A DNA stretch of 64,000 bases from Zingiber officinale. Taxonomy: Eukaryota > Streptophyta > Magnoliopsida > Zingiberales > Zingiberaceae. The notes under the pieces are model-generated. The model did not search any database. It saw nothing but the letters and a program-made list of their open reading frames with translations, and had not been told where the DNA came from. Location: contig NC_056002.1 in assembly GCF_018446385.1 (NCBI RefSeq), positions 11,232,894 through 11,296,893 of the forward strand, written 5' to 3'. Positions 47,561 through 59,095 of the stretch are shown here, piece after piece. Both the position numbers and the translations under genes were made by a program. Positions within the stretch are counted from its first letter, which is position 1; every line of letters begins with the position of its first letter.

Positions 47561-50011
47561 GTTGGTGAAGACTGGAATTTATAGCCGCCGCTTGACTTTT
47601 AATTTGATCGATCGGCTCAAGAGTTAGAAAACTTTCGTTGTTTATTTATGTCTGTCTTGCACCCAGAAGGCATATACACAAGTACATTTACATTTGCTTA
47701 TGCACCTCTCACCTAGACCTATAGGGTTGGAGGTGATTCGTGCTCTATGGTCGCTCGAGCCGTCTACCATCTTCATTTTCCAAGTAGTAGGCTCCCGAAC
47801 AGAGTTTCTGCACAATTTTGTAGAGTCCCACCCATGGTGCCTCGAGCTTAGTGATGTCACCGGCTGGCTTGATTTTCTTCCACACCAGATCGCCGACCTA
47901 GAAAGACCTCGGGATCATCCTTCAGTTGTAGTTCTGCCTCATCCCTTGTCGGTATGACATTAGCAGGACGAGAACTTTATCCCGTGATTCATCCACCAAG
48001 TCGAGCTCCATTAACCTCCGCTTGACATTTCCTTCATCGTAGAGTTGCACCCGGTTGGATTCTACTCCAACCTCTACGGGGACCACTGCTTCTCCTCCAT
48101 ACACCAGCTGGAATGGTGTTACGCCGGTCACCTCTTGTGGAGTCGTGCGAAATGCTCATAAGACACTCGGGAGCTCATCGACCCAGTTGCCCCAGGCGAG
48201 GTCGAGTCGAGCTCGTAAGCCTCTAAGGATCTCCCAGTTTGCGACTTCCGCCTAGTCGTTGCTTTGGGGGTAGCCCACTGAAGTGAAGGTTTGCTGGATG
48301 TCATAGCCTTCGCACTGCTCCCTGAGCCTCCGACCCCTGAACTGGCTCCTATTATCTGAGACAAGTCAGTGGGGGATACCAAACCAACACAAGATGTTCT
48401 GCCAAATGGATTTGATGACCATCTGCTCACTTATCCTTGCTAGTGGCTCGACCTTCACCCACTTTGAGAAAGTAGTCCACTGCGACGGGCAGGAACCTCC
48501 GTTGACCCGTCGCCATGGGAAATGGTCTCACGATGTCCATGCCCCATTGGTCGAACGGACAAGACACCATGGATGTCTTCATCTCCTCGGTTGGTTGGTG
48601 CAGGATGTTGTGATATCTTGGCAGGACAGACATGTGGCTACTGTCCGAGCGGCATCTTCTTAGAGAGTTGGCCAAAAATATCCGGCCAGGAGGATCTTTC
48701 GAGGCATCGAACGACCGCCCAAATAACTTCCACAGGAGCCAAGAGGTACTTCTTGGAGTATATACTTCATATCCTCCGGGCCCACACATTTAAGCAGCGG
48801 CCTTGAGAAAAATCTCTTATAAAGTTGGTCTCCGATCAGGGTGAATCTTCCGACCCTCTTCTTTAATAGTCGTGTTGCCTCCTGGTCAGCCTGAGTGCTA
48901 CCCGATCAAAGGAATTCAATCAGCAACGTTCTCCAATCGCTTGAGAAGACCACTCCCTCCATCCGGTCGATGTGTGCCACCACTGAAACCTGTTCGATCA
49001 GCTGGTTGATCACGATTGGCGATAATGAACTAGATAATTTAGCCAGTTCATCTACTACTTTAATTGTCCGATTGGGGGACCTTCTGTACAGTGACCTCTA
49101 GAAAATTTGTCTTCAGCTTCTCGAAAGCTTCTGCATATAACTTGAGTCGGGAGTTGCTAATCTCCAACTTCCTTGATAACTGTTGGGCGGTCAACTGAGA
49201 GTCTGAGTGAATGAGGACTTTTGTGGCTCCGACATGCCGCACTGTCTATAAGCCGACTATTAAGGCTTCATACTCGGCTTCATTGTTGGTGAGCCTATAA
49301 TCCAGCCAGACGGAAAGTTGCATCTGGTCTTCCCATGGTGAAATGAGCAAAATATCGATCCTGCTTCCTTGTCGGGTAGACGAGCTGTCAACATATATTC
49401 TCCAAGTTGCTTCTGGCTCGGCGTTCTGGACTTCTGTGATGAAATCAACCAAGGTCTGATCTTTGATCGCCGTTCAGGGTTGATATTGAATATTAAACTC
49501 ACTTAGTTCGGCTGTCTATTTGATCAATCACCCGGACGCTTCCAGGTTGAGGAGGACTCTTCCCAGGGCGCTGTTGGTCATCACGATGATCTGGTGAGCC
49601 AAGAAGTATGGGCGAAGTCTCCGAGCAGCTAACACCAGCGCATAAGTCAACTTTTCAAGACAGGTGTAGTGGGACTCTGCATCTTTCAATATGTAGCTCA
49701 GAAAATACACGGGCTGTTGTTCAGGGCCGTTTTACTTTACTAATGTCGAACCAACCGCATACTCGATGGTCGACAAATAGATCCAGAGTGGCTCTCCAAC
49801 ACTCAGCTTAGCTAATACAAGCAATGAGTTTAGGTACTTCTTAAGCTCTTCTAACGCCCAGTCGCACTCCGCATCCCATTCAAACTTTGTAGCTCGACGC
49901 AGAACCTTGAACAATGGATGACTTCGATCGAATGACTTAGAGATGAACCTAGACAGTGCGGTGATCTATCCGGTCAGCCATTAGACCTCCTTCAAGTTGT
50001 GGGGCGGGGCA

Positions 50012-50302
50012 TGTAAAATACAACACCCAAATATTAATTAAATAATAAGATTATTTGAGAAATAATCTTATTAGAATTTTTATAAATTTTTTAGGATTTA
50101 AACAGAACCCGTATGATGTATGTTAAAGGGATAAATTATTGGGCTAGGGGAAAGCCTGCTTAAGCTATCCTATTTAAACGAGGAAATGTTTAATTTTTCT
50201 ATTTATTTTCTTTTCCTTCGTTTCTCCCGTGCCCTAAGCCCGACGTTGCCTCTCCCTTCTTCTCTCTCGGTTCCAGCTGCCCCACCGCCGCCCTCTCCAC
50301 CC

Positions 50303-50344
<42 letters not shown>

Positions 50345-50822
50345 GCATGAAGTTGTTTCCCCTCTCCTCTGCTCTTCGAAGCTCGACACCCGCCTCCACC
50401 CCGATCGCGTCGGCAGCCCGAGCCCTCTCGCCTCTGCTTCGATTCTCGTCTCCTTCCCTCTGCCCTAGCGCCAACCGACCCCTTCCTTCGCCTTCCACGC
50501 TAGCACAAATTTGTCACCGACCCTTCGTATGAGGTCAGATCGACAACCTGGAGACCAACTAGCTCCTGTTTTCCTCGATTCCCCTTCGAGCCTTGCTCTA
50601 GCGCCGCCTTGCGACATTGCTCACACCACCGCCTTGCTTCTCCTTTGTTGAAGTTGTATCACGGTCACCAGTGCCAGCACCCAGCGGTGGCCAGCCGCGT
50701 GACCACCGACAACCTTTCATCGGATCTGGACAACCTTCATCACATTTGGATAACAAATTTACAAGGTTCGTCACCTCTGTGAACTTCCGCCAAAGAGGAG
50801 AAGCATTGGTAATAAAACCTCC
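50012..50822 (+). mobile_element. LTR-like sequence E (chromovirus-like), partial
   Basis: It begins TGTAAAATACAACACCC exactly where element A stops. A perfect 13-bp stem hairpin (AATAAGATTATTT, loop GAG) follows at 50044-50072, then a pyrimidine-rich part with a CT microsatellite (about 50304-50341). The opening with a TAATTAAATAATAAGATTA motif resembles LTRs of Tekay/Del chromoviruses from memory. It stops at element D, so the right end is not visible and the call is tentative. Confidence 0.4.
50304..50341. repeat. CT microsatellite
   Basis: About 18 CT units inside sequence E. Confidence 0.9.
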
Positions 50823-52108
50823 TGTTGGTGCAATCGACTTCTAGGGTTTCGATGTTTGACAATATGACCAAGGGTTGACCCAAATAGGACTTGATGTTTG
50901 GGAGAGAGAACTCTAGTCAGGACTAGATGACTAGCAAAGGTAAGTCCTAACCAAAGGCTAGGCAAAGTGGAAGTCCCGGTGAGTGAAGCCGGACCCTAGT
51001 GAGTGAAGCTAGGTGGTGGAAGTCCCGATGAGTGAAGTCGGACCCTAGTGAGTGAAGCTAGGTGGTGGAAGTCCTGGTGAGTGAAGTCGGGCCCTAGTGA
51101 GTGAAGCTAGGTGGAGGAAGTCCTGGTGAGTGAAGCCAGGCAATGGAAGTCCTAGTAAGTGAAGCTAGGCAACCCTAGGGAGGTAACCCTAGGTTATACT
51201 TGAATTCTGTTGACACTGTTTTTTGTGCTAACTCAAAGTTGCAGGGAAGTTTATCTAGGTCGACGGGCTGACCAGGTAGCTAACATGAAGTCTAGACGGG
51301 TTGATGGGCTGACCGGACGTCTGACAGGTAAGTTGAGGTAAGTCACTGGAGGGGAGTGACTGTGAGGACGCGTTCCCGGGAAGGGAACATTAGGCGTCGA
51401 TCCAACTTATATCCATTTCGAAAATCTAAGTTGAGATCGTGACTAGATTTCGGTCTCGAGGAGACGGAATCTAATTAATACTTATTCCTTATATAAATTG
51501 TACTAACACTTTATTTTGTAAGGTAGTTTTGTATTTTGCTTCGGACTAACGTTTTCTTGCAAGTTGCTGGAAAACATAGGTCTGGGCGCCCAAAAGGGAT
51601 CCGAGTGCCCGGAATGCAAAGTATATCCTCTTGCCGCGTCGCCACGTGGAGCTTCATGGTTGGCTGGGCTACGTCACACTCCAGGCGCCCGAAAGGGATC
51701 CAGGCATCTAGAGCCTCCTATATAAAGAGGATGTGCCCTGGAACAAATAATCAACTGACAACAAAGCCTTCCAAAGCTTGCTTTGCTGTGCTGTGCTCCT
51801 GCGACGCTAAAGCTTCTCCGACACCGCGCTATTTCCTTTCATTTTTAATTATTGTCGATATTTAATCTTCTTAAGTATTCTTGTACTTTCAATTTATAAA
51901 AACTTATTCGAATTGCTAGTAGATTGTCCAACGAAAGCACTCGACGAGTGCGGGCCTTGGAGTAGGAGTCGACCAAGGCTCCGAACCAAGTAAAAAATTA
52001 CTTGTGTTAGCGTTGCTTTAATTTTATTTTTTCCGCTGCGTACTCGATCTTTGTTTCTACTTTTTAAATCGATATTCACCCCCCTCTATCGACTTTCATG
52101 ATCCAACA
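50823..52108 (+). repeat. 5' LTR of element D
   Basis: It runs TGTTGGTGCAATC...GATCCAACA over 1,286 bp. It has an array of AGTGAGTGAAGCTAGG-type units at about 50970-51180, the reverse complement of the array in the LTRs of element C. Confidence 0.82.
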
Positions 52109-53289
52109 AGTGGTATCAGAGCGGGTACCGCTTTGAATTGGTGCAACCACCAATCGAGCAAGGGGGGTTCTTTTTAAAGAAAAATAGATATTATTTGTCT
52201 TTAATTACGTCTTTCATTTTTTTCCCTCCAAACTCATTTTCGAAAAAGTCATTTTCATCTTTTTACCATTAGTCAATATTAGAAAAATAATGTATTTTTC
52301 AAAATTTGAAATAATATTATTGTTAATATTTTATTTTTTAAAAAAATTATCAATTTTTTTCTCCATATTTCCTTATCTCCCATAGTGCTTACCCCAAGAC
52401 AAAGTCTAGGAAATTGCCTCTTGTCTATTTTTTTTTTTTTTGCATATACCAATGTATATTCAAGAAGGGCAGAGCATCCACGAACCACCACCATACGATC
52501 AAGAAGATTTCAACTACTGGAGGCGAAGAATGGAATGTTTCTTAGGAAGTCAAGATTTTGATAAGTGGCTGATATTGAGAAAATCTTCTCAGGACATAGA
52601 ATTGAACGAAAATGTAAGTAAACTTATTTGTAATATTTTACCTAACAATATTTTATACAGACTATAAAAGTACAAGAATGCATATGAGCTTTGGACCCAG
52701 TTGATCAAGCTTCACGAGGAGCCGATGGAGCTAGAGGATCAAGTCGAACTAGAGTTCGGATATGAGTTCGAATCCCCAAAGTCATCTTCAGAATCAGACC
52801 AAACAAGCTTTATGGCCTTAATGGAACAAGAAGAGGTGGAAGGATCTGAATCAGAGGTAGAACAAAAGTCAGAATTCGAATCTGAGACGACGGTGGACAA
52901 GGAGGAGAATCCTAACAAGGATTCTAAAGGTAAATTTGAAAATTCAAAAATTAAATATCATTTAATATGTTTTAAATGCAGTGAAAGAGGGCATTACAAA
53001 AGTAAGTGTCTCACCTATAAGACTCGAACAACACAACCAGAGGTAAAAGAGAAGTCGACACCTAAAGTTCAAAAAGGGAAGGAGCATATCCAATGCTTCA
53101 ATTGCAAAAAGATGGTCACTACAAACTTCAATGCTCATAAAGAAGACCCAATGATTCAGGGGGAGCAAAGGTTAGTAAGTTTACTATACATGAAAATCTA
53201 TTTTTTTTCAACACATGTTAGTAAATTAGATAATTATCATTGCTCTAGGTTGGATTTACCTCAACAATTAGATGTGCATGCTTAACCAA

Positions 53290-54837
53290 CTAAATTAACT
53301 AATAAAAATCTAAAGTATAATTTAGAATATAATTCTTTAATCTTTAAAATTTCATATTCAAGGCTTAGGAAATTAGAAAAACAAATCAATTTTTTAAAAA
53401 ATAAAATTCATAAACAAGAATAGATAATTAAGTCATTAAATCTAGACTTGAATCACAAGTCTAAACCAAATCTAAGATATAATGAAATTAATCAACAGAT
53501 ATAATTCAAATAATTTAATTAATTTAAAATTAAATTAAAAACTTAAACTTAAATTTAAATTAAAAATTAAATCTTAACTAAAACTAATCTTAATTATAAA
53601 AAAATCTTAAAAGAAAAATTAATAATTTAGGGGGAGGCTCCAGAATAACTGGTACCTCCAAAACTAACTTACCCGAAAGGGTAACCAAAAACTAACCTAC
53701 CAGGTAGGGTAATTAGGACTAGTTTAAAAAGGGACAATAGTTTAACTTGACTTACGGTATTGGTGAAATTTTAGATGATAGTACGTTAGGGAAAGTATGT
53801 CTATGCATGTCTAGGAAGATATGACTTCGACCTGGTGCATTTGGCTTAGTGGAACTAACCGAAGCTACCCCTTACGGATCCTAACTAGTTTGACTAAGGT
53901 TTTGTACTAAGTTCAGTGGATAGGACTATTTGAAAAACTTCGAAGACATGGTTACTCTAATGATGTCCAAATGACTCATCATAGCCCAAAAGTTTATCTA
54001 GAGAATGCCTATTTGTTGAGCCCAAAGCTAAATCTGAATTTAACACAAAGTTAAACCAACCCTAAAATTGAACATAACTTCATCTCACGAAAATTATAGG
54101 TTTCCCTGATTGAAAACATAGATCAGGTGAGATGACTAGCGACTTCGAACCGAATCAAGTCAAATCGAATCGAATCGAATCAAATCAAATCGAACCGAAT
54201 CGAATCGAACCAAGTCGATCAAATTAAATTAAAATTAAAATAAAATAAAAAAAAATTAAAATTAAAATTAAAATTTTAAACTAAACTAAATCAAATTAAA
54301 TTACTTTACAAAAATTTTAACTTAAAAATTATTTTAAAAATTATTTTAACTTAAAAATTACATTAAACATTATTTTAAATTAAAAATTTACATAGAAAAT
54401 TTATTTTAACTTATTTTTAAAATTATTTTAAAATTCATTTTAACTAAAAAATTATTTTTAAAAAAACAATTATATTAAAAAATATTTTAAAAATTATTTT
54501 AACATAAAAAATTGTTTTAAAACATTATTTTAAAAATTAACTTAAAAATTTATTTTTAAAAAAAAATTAACTGAAAAATTATTCTAAAAATTATTTTAAA
54601 ATTAACTTAAAAATTCTTTTAAAAATGTATTTTAAAAAACATTAAAAATCATTTTAAAATTTCTTTTAAAAAATCTTTTAAAAATGTATTTTAAAAAAAA
54701 CTTTAAAAATCATTTTAAAAAATTCTTTTAAAATTTGCTTTAAAACTTTAAAAACCATTTTCTTTTATTTTTTTTTTAAAAAATGTATTTTAAAACTTTA
54801 AAAATCATTTTAAAATTCTTTTAAAACCTTTGCAAAT
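53290..54837. other. AT-rich interior of element D
   Basis: A segment with TGGTACCTCCAAAACTAAC resembles the spacer after gag in this family. The rest is low-complexity: AATCGAATCGAATC at about 54150-54215 and TTTTAAAAATT-type repeats at 54240-54830. No coding sequence was recognised. Confidence 0.5.
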
Positions 54838-55627
54838 TGATCCTGTCCGAATGCTGAATCAACGGACGCTGGGTACGTGGCGCTCCCCGGCTGCTGACGT
54901 GGATCTTCGACTGGTTGCACGAACCTCCTGCGAACCTGCACAGAAGTCGGGCCGGGAAGGGGTTCCCGACGTCGACCCTCCGACGCTCAAGTCAGGTAAG
55001 CAAGTAGTGAAAAAAGTGGCTCCAAAGGTGTTCCACGCGTACCTCCGGCGAAGTTTAAGGCTCTTTATATAGAGCGATGGAGAAGCGAGTGTACACCTAC
55101 CGAGGTGTACACGTGTCAGCGGCCCATACCCCAGTAAGGACTTGTCAGTGAGCTTACCTGACCCATACTGCTACAGTCCAAGCATGTCCTCGATGGGACA
55201 GCGGAACCCCCTGTCATAAGATTTGCAGTATGGCCTACATGTGGAACATACCCGCTGTCAGAAAAAGATGTCCCTTGTCCTTTTGCCCTTACTCCCGGTT
55301 GAGAGTCCGACCGGCCGGCTTCCGCGACATTCGGCCGGACGTATGCGGTAGTTTACTTGGGGAGATTCTTACTCACGTGCTTTGTGGAGACTGTTAGCAG
55401 TGCTACCTGATGGCTTTGGCCGAGCGTGCAATCCGATCGGCCCTGCGATCTTGTCCGCTGAGCGCCGGAACCCTGACTTTCGACGAGACACCTTCAACCA
55501 TCAACTAGACACCGGCCGGCCGCCCGACCAGTCGAACCCGCCCCTCTCCGCCCGGCCATCTGCTACTTTGACTTCCACGTGGCGTTGACTCCTCCGGACG
55601 GGGGCCCCTGCTCTTACAACCGGATCA
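54838..55627 (-). repeat. 3' LTR of element B
   Basis: A 790-bp LTR reading TGATCCGG...CAGGATCA on the minus strand, with a TATATAAAG motif near 55060. It matches the ends of the solo LTR at 15334-16143. A purine tract (GAAGGGGAGGCAAG) abuts it. Confidence 0.88.
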
Positions 55628-55996
55628 CTTGCCTCCCCTTCAAGTCTAGTCGAAGGAGGTGATTAGTCCGACTGACTGGACTACTAGCCTAGCCGAGCGG
55701 CATCTTCAGGAACTCCTCTTCCGATCGGCTTCCTGCAGGGATGGCCTTGTAAGGTTGGTCAACAGCAACCTTCCTCGGATCTCCTCGTAACCCGTGCCAA
55801 TCTTCAACATTAAGGCTGAGCATACGCTCATTAAATGCATCGAATGACCAAACGCCACGTGGCGAACTGTCGTCATCATATGGCTGCGGCGGTGTGGTGC
55901 TTTGATGGGATCGAGGCAGTTCGAAATGGACGGCGCGATGTGCGCTTTGATTCCCGTGACCTGGATCCAACGGTGGAGGTCGCCCGGTCTCCACCC

Positions 55997-56003
55997 TATA
56001 AAA
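55997..56003 (+). promoter_or_regulatory. TATA box candidate of the antisense ORF in element B
   Basis: TATAAAA lies about 280 bp upstream of the ATG at 56284. The sequence just before it (CTGGATCCAACGGTGGAGGT) has a recognisable counterpart before the TTTATAA near 37015 in element A. Confidence 0.45.
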
Positions 56004-56283
56004 TCTTCATTTGCTCCGCCGTTGCCTCACTCCTCCTTGCGCGTGCCCCCAGTTATTCGTCTCGTTCTAGAGCTCCGGCGATCGTGTTCTCCTGCTTTCG
56101 TTGATCCTCGGTGTTCTTCCCTCGATCCTCTTTTTTTTCCCGTAAGATTCTCTCCTTTTCTTTCTCGTCTCCGGTACTTTCTTCGCATTTCTTTCCCCAG
56201 TTTTCGCTTCCAGGGTGCTCTTTTCACTTGATACCGTCTTTCTTCTACCTTTCTGCCTTTTTGATTTCTCCCGCTCGGATCAT

Positions 56284-58464
56284 GGCTAGTTCTTCTCATC
56301 CTGAAGACCAGTCCCTCGGTCCATGGTACACTACCATGCAGTTTCGATTCGAACAGCGGGACTTCGATGTTCTGATAGACAATTTTGAAATCCCAGAAGA
56401 TTTCAAAATTCCTTCCGCGACCAGTTTACCGTCGGTCTGTGTTTCCCTGTACATCCGTTCATCATAGATGTTTGTAATTTTTTCGGTGTGCCGCTCGGCA
56501 GTCTGGTACCCAACACCTTTCGTCTCCTCTGTGGTATTGTTGTTTTGTTCAAGATTCACAACATCCCCCTCCGACCGGAGGTCTTTTTTTATTTCTATTA
56601 TCCCAAGCAAGCTAAGCCGGGCACTTTCATGTTCCAAGCTCGGCCAGGCTTAGTCTTCTTCAACAAACTACCCTCTTCCAATAAACATTGGAAGGAGTAT
56701 TTTTTCTACATCCGTATGCCTGATCGGGCCAACTTCCCGACCCAGTGGCAGGTCAGCCTACCCCCCACTCCCGAGCTGAAGAAATTCAAGACCCGACCGG
56801 ACTACCTCCATGCTGCAAATATGCTAGTCGGTCTGTGCTTTAACATCAATAAGCTTCTTCACGAAGGAGTGATGTATATCTTCGGCTTGAGTCCCATACA
56901 GACTCCTCTTCCGACCAGCTTCGGTAAGAATTTTACTTCGGCGTTTGCTTTGATTGCTAACTGATTTTTCTCCTTTCCTTTGCAGCGGACATCGTCATGG
57001 AGTCGGTGATGGCCGACATTCTGAAGAGAAAGGCGGCGGCGCTCGAAGCCGCTGCAGCCAAAGAAATGGAAGCGCTGGGTATCCATCCGGTCGGATCCCA
57101 TGAAGGAGAAAGCGGGACTCAGGCTGAGTCAACCGCTCCGACTTCTCAACAGAACGTGGCAAGCGTAGCCACTCCCAGCGGAGGACAAACTGCCCCTGAA
57201 GAAGGTTCCGCTCGGGAAGAGGGACAACCTCTACAAAAGAGGCGCCGAGTGGAGACTCCCCTTCGATCGGCTACCTCCGCGATCCAACCATCCGAGCGGG
57301 TCACTGCGACTGCTCGGGGCAAGGAGCCAGAGGTCGAAGCCATTTCGTCCGACCGGACGCCTTCTGAATGGGACGAGCCGGCTGCTCCAATTGAGGTTTC
57401 TCCGGTCAGCACCCTTCCGCCCGCTCGTCACTCAGTCCAGCGCTCAACCATTCATTCCCAGTTTTCTACGCCGGCTTCTGATCCCCTTCCGACCGCCGGT
57501 CGGACGACCCCCGGTCATGGCCGCACGATTCGGGTCACTCTTCATCTCCCGACTGAAGAGCTGCTGCCAGAGGCCGACCGACCAACCGCGCCCGAGCACA
57601 CCATTACCTTGAAAGGGCCCCTAGCTGAGATGTGGGCTGATGCTCGGGCACGCATCGCGCTGATCCCCCTCCGAAACTTGGCCAATAGCCACATGTAGGA
57701 GGCCACGGGGGTAAGTTCACTTTCTCCGAAGTTTTGTATGCATTCTTTCCGATCGGCCACTAACAATTCTAATTTTCTTTTGCCAGAGATGGGTGGAGGA
57801 GATTGCAGTCTCCAACCGCCTAGCCATGGTGGATGAAGAACTGAGACAACTAAAGGCGGCAGTCGGTCCGTCCGGCTCTCACGGCCCTTCATATTCTGAG
57901 CTGCAAAAGGAGCTGAAGAAAGCTCAAGCTTTGTTGGCGGCCGAGCAAAAAAAGACGGTCGATCAGGCCCATGTCTTGGCCGAGTTCGAGCGACAAGTCA
58001 AGTCGCTCGACACAAAAATAACCTTCGCCACCACTCAGAAAAACACGGTCATTTCCGATTTAGAAAAGAAGAACGTGGAGACTCGGGGCTTGGAGCTGAA
58101 GGTAAAGGAGCTGACGGAGCAGCTGGACAAGGAGAAGGTGGGCCGCTCGGCCGACGCCACCAAGCATAAGGACGAGCTGACCACTTTGCAGGAATCCCTC
58201 GCTGCATCTCAATTGGCCTTCAAAGAGCACCAAGAGGCCGAGCCGAGTCGGGTTGCTGCTCTGAGACAGGGCTACATCCGCTCGCCCGAATTCTCGGCGA
58301 AAATCTGCGAGCGGATGTACACAGCTTTCGACTTGGCTTTGACCGCCACCATGACATATCTAAAGTTTCAGGGCCTTCTTCCGGAGTCCACTACTATTCC
58401 AGCCGGCGATCAGGTGGCGCTTCTGGATAACATCCCCAAGACCCTTTATGATTACATTGAGTAG
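56284..58464 (+). other. antisense ORF region (aORF) of Gypsy element B
   Basis: This is part of the fossil retroelement, read opposite to pol. It contains a gypsy-type transposase-like domain (pieces such as FFYFYYPKQAKPGTF and NKLPSSNKHWKEYFFYIRMP), a low-complexity middle with ERVTATARGKEPEVEAISSD, and a coiled-coil-like C-terminal block (LEKKNVETRGLELKVKELTE) ending TLYDYIE. GT-AG intron-like gaps lie at 56924-56985 (62 bp) and 57711-57786 (76 bp), each with a pyrimidine tract before the AG. It has a few breaks. Extra antisense ORFs of this kind are known in Tat-lineage elements and their function is unknown. Confidence 0.7.
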
Positions 58465-58820
58465 CCGTCGGTAGATGTAGTTGGGCCGCTAGGCCAAAAA
58501 GTGATCCTTTTTTGTACTTAGGCCGCTCAGCCTAAAGTTTTAATTTTAATGCAACATTTCCCTTTCGCGTACTTTGTCCTTTTGCTAGTTAATGTGTGTT
58601 GTCCGCTCGCCTATTATGAGGTGTAAGTATTTGTCGTTGCCCTTCCGCTCGGCTAAATATGTAATATTTCCAATATGCAACATTCCGCTTTGATAGCAAA
58701 GATCGCTCGCTAGACACCGATGAAGTACCTTTGGGTACTGGGCCGAGCGGAACGTAGAGACGATTGAACGATATTGCCGGCGAGTTTCTTGGACAATTGC
58801 ATCCTTTTTATTGGCCTCTT
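58465..58820. other. spacer after the aORF of element B
   Basis: Non-coding sequence with several CCGCTCGG motifs, probably including the aORF 3' end signals. Confidence 0.4.
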
Positions 58821-59095
58821 CCGCTCGGAGGGTTTATAGACGCCGGCTCGTCTCTCGATATTTAACGTCGGAGCTCGACGGTCTTCCGCTCGGAGGGTTT
58901 ATAGACGCCGGCTCGTCTCTCGATATTTAACGTCGGAGCTCAACGGTCTTCCGCTCGGAGGGTTTATAGACGCCGGCTCGTCTCTCGATATTTAACGTCG
59001 GAGCTCGACGGTCTTCCGCTCGGAGGGTTTATAGACGCCGACTCGTCTCTCGATATTTAACGTCGGAGCTCGACAGTCTTCCGCTCGGGGGGTTT
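58821..59095. repeat. 65-bp tandem array in element B
   Basis: Four full units and a partial fifth begin CCGCTCGGAGGGTTTATAGA at 58821, 58886, 58951, 59016 and 59081, and are nearly identical. Confidence 0.95.

Larger units (their letters stand above)
36235..50011 (-). mobile_element. Gypsy element A (Tat-like), old and interrupted
   Basis: On the minus strand: a partial 3' LTR (about 36235-36469), a polypurine tract (36470-36485), an antisense reading region (about 37206-47036), a tandem array (47281-47560), and pol pieces for integrase (about 47640-48800), RNase H (about 49060-49500) and reverse transcriptase (about 49500-50011). Copia element C (37521-44995) sits inside it. The visible part ends at an LTR-like sequence (E). 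The order RNase H then integrase marks it as Ty3/Gypsy, and an antisense ORF between pol and the 3' LTR is known from Tat-lineage elements. It is badly broken (more than ten breaks) and clearly older than element B. Confidence 0.85.
50823..54837 (+). mobile_element. SIRE-like Copia element D, left part
   Basis: The 5' LTR lies at 50823-52108, a primer binding site TGGTATCAGAGC at 52111-52122, a broken gag region at about 52440-53290, and an AT-rich interior to 54837, where Gypsy element B begins. The LTR start (TGTTGGTGCAA) and its end (CACCCCCCTCTA then CCAACA) match element C in the opposite orientation. Gag pieces include YWRRRMECFLGSQDFDKWL and one good zinc knuckle (CFKCSERGHYKSKC) with a decayed second. 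It has a few breaks. The pol part is not in the window and may lie beyond element B. Confidence 0.8.
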
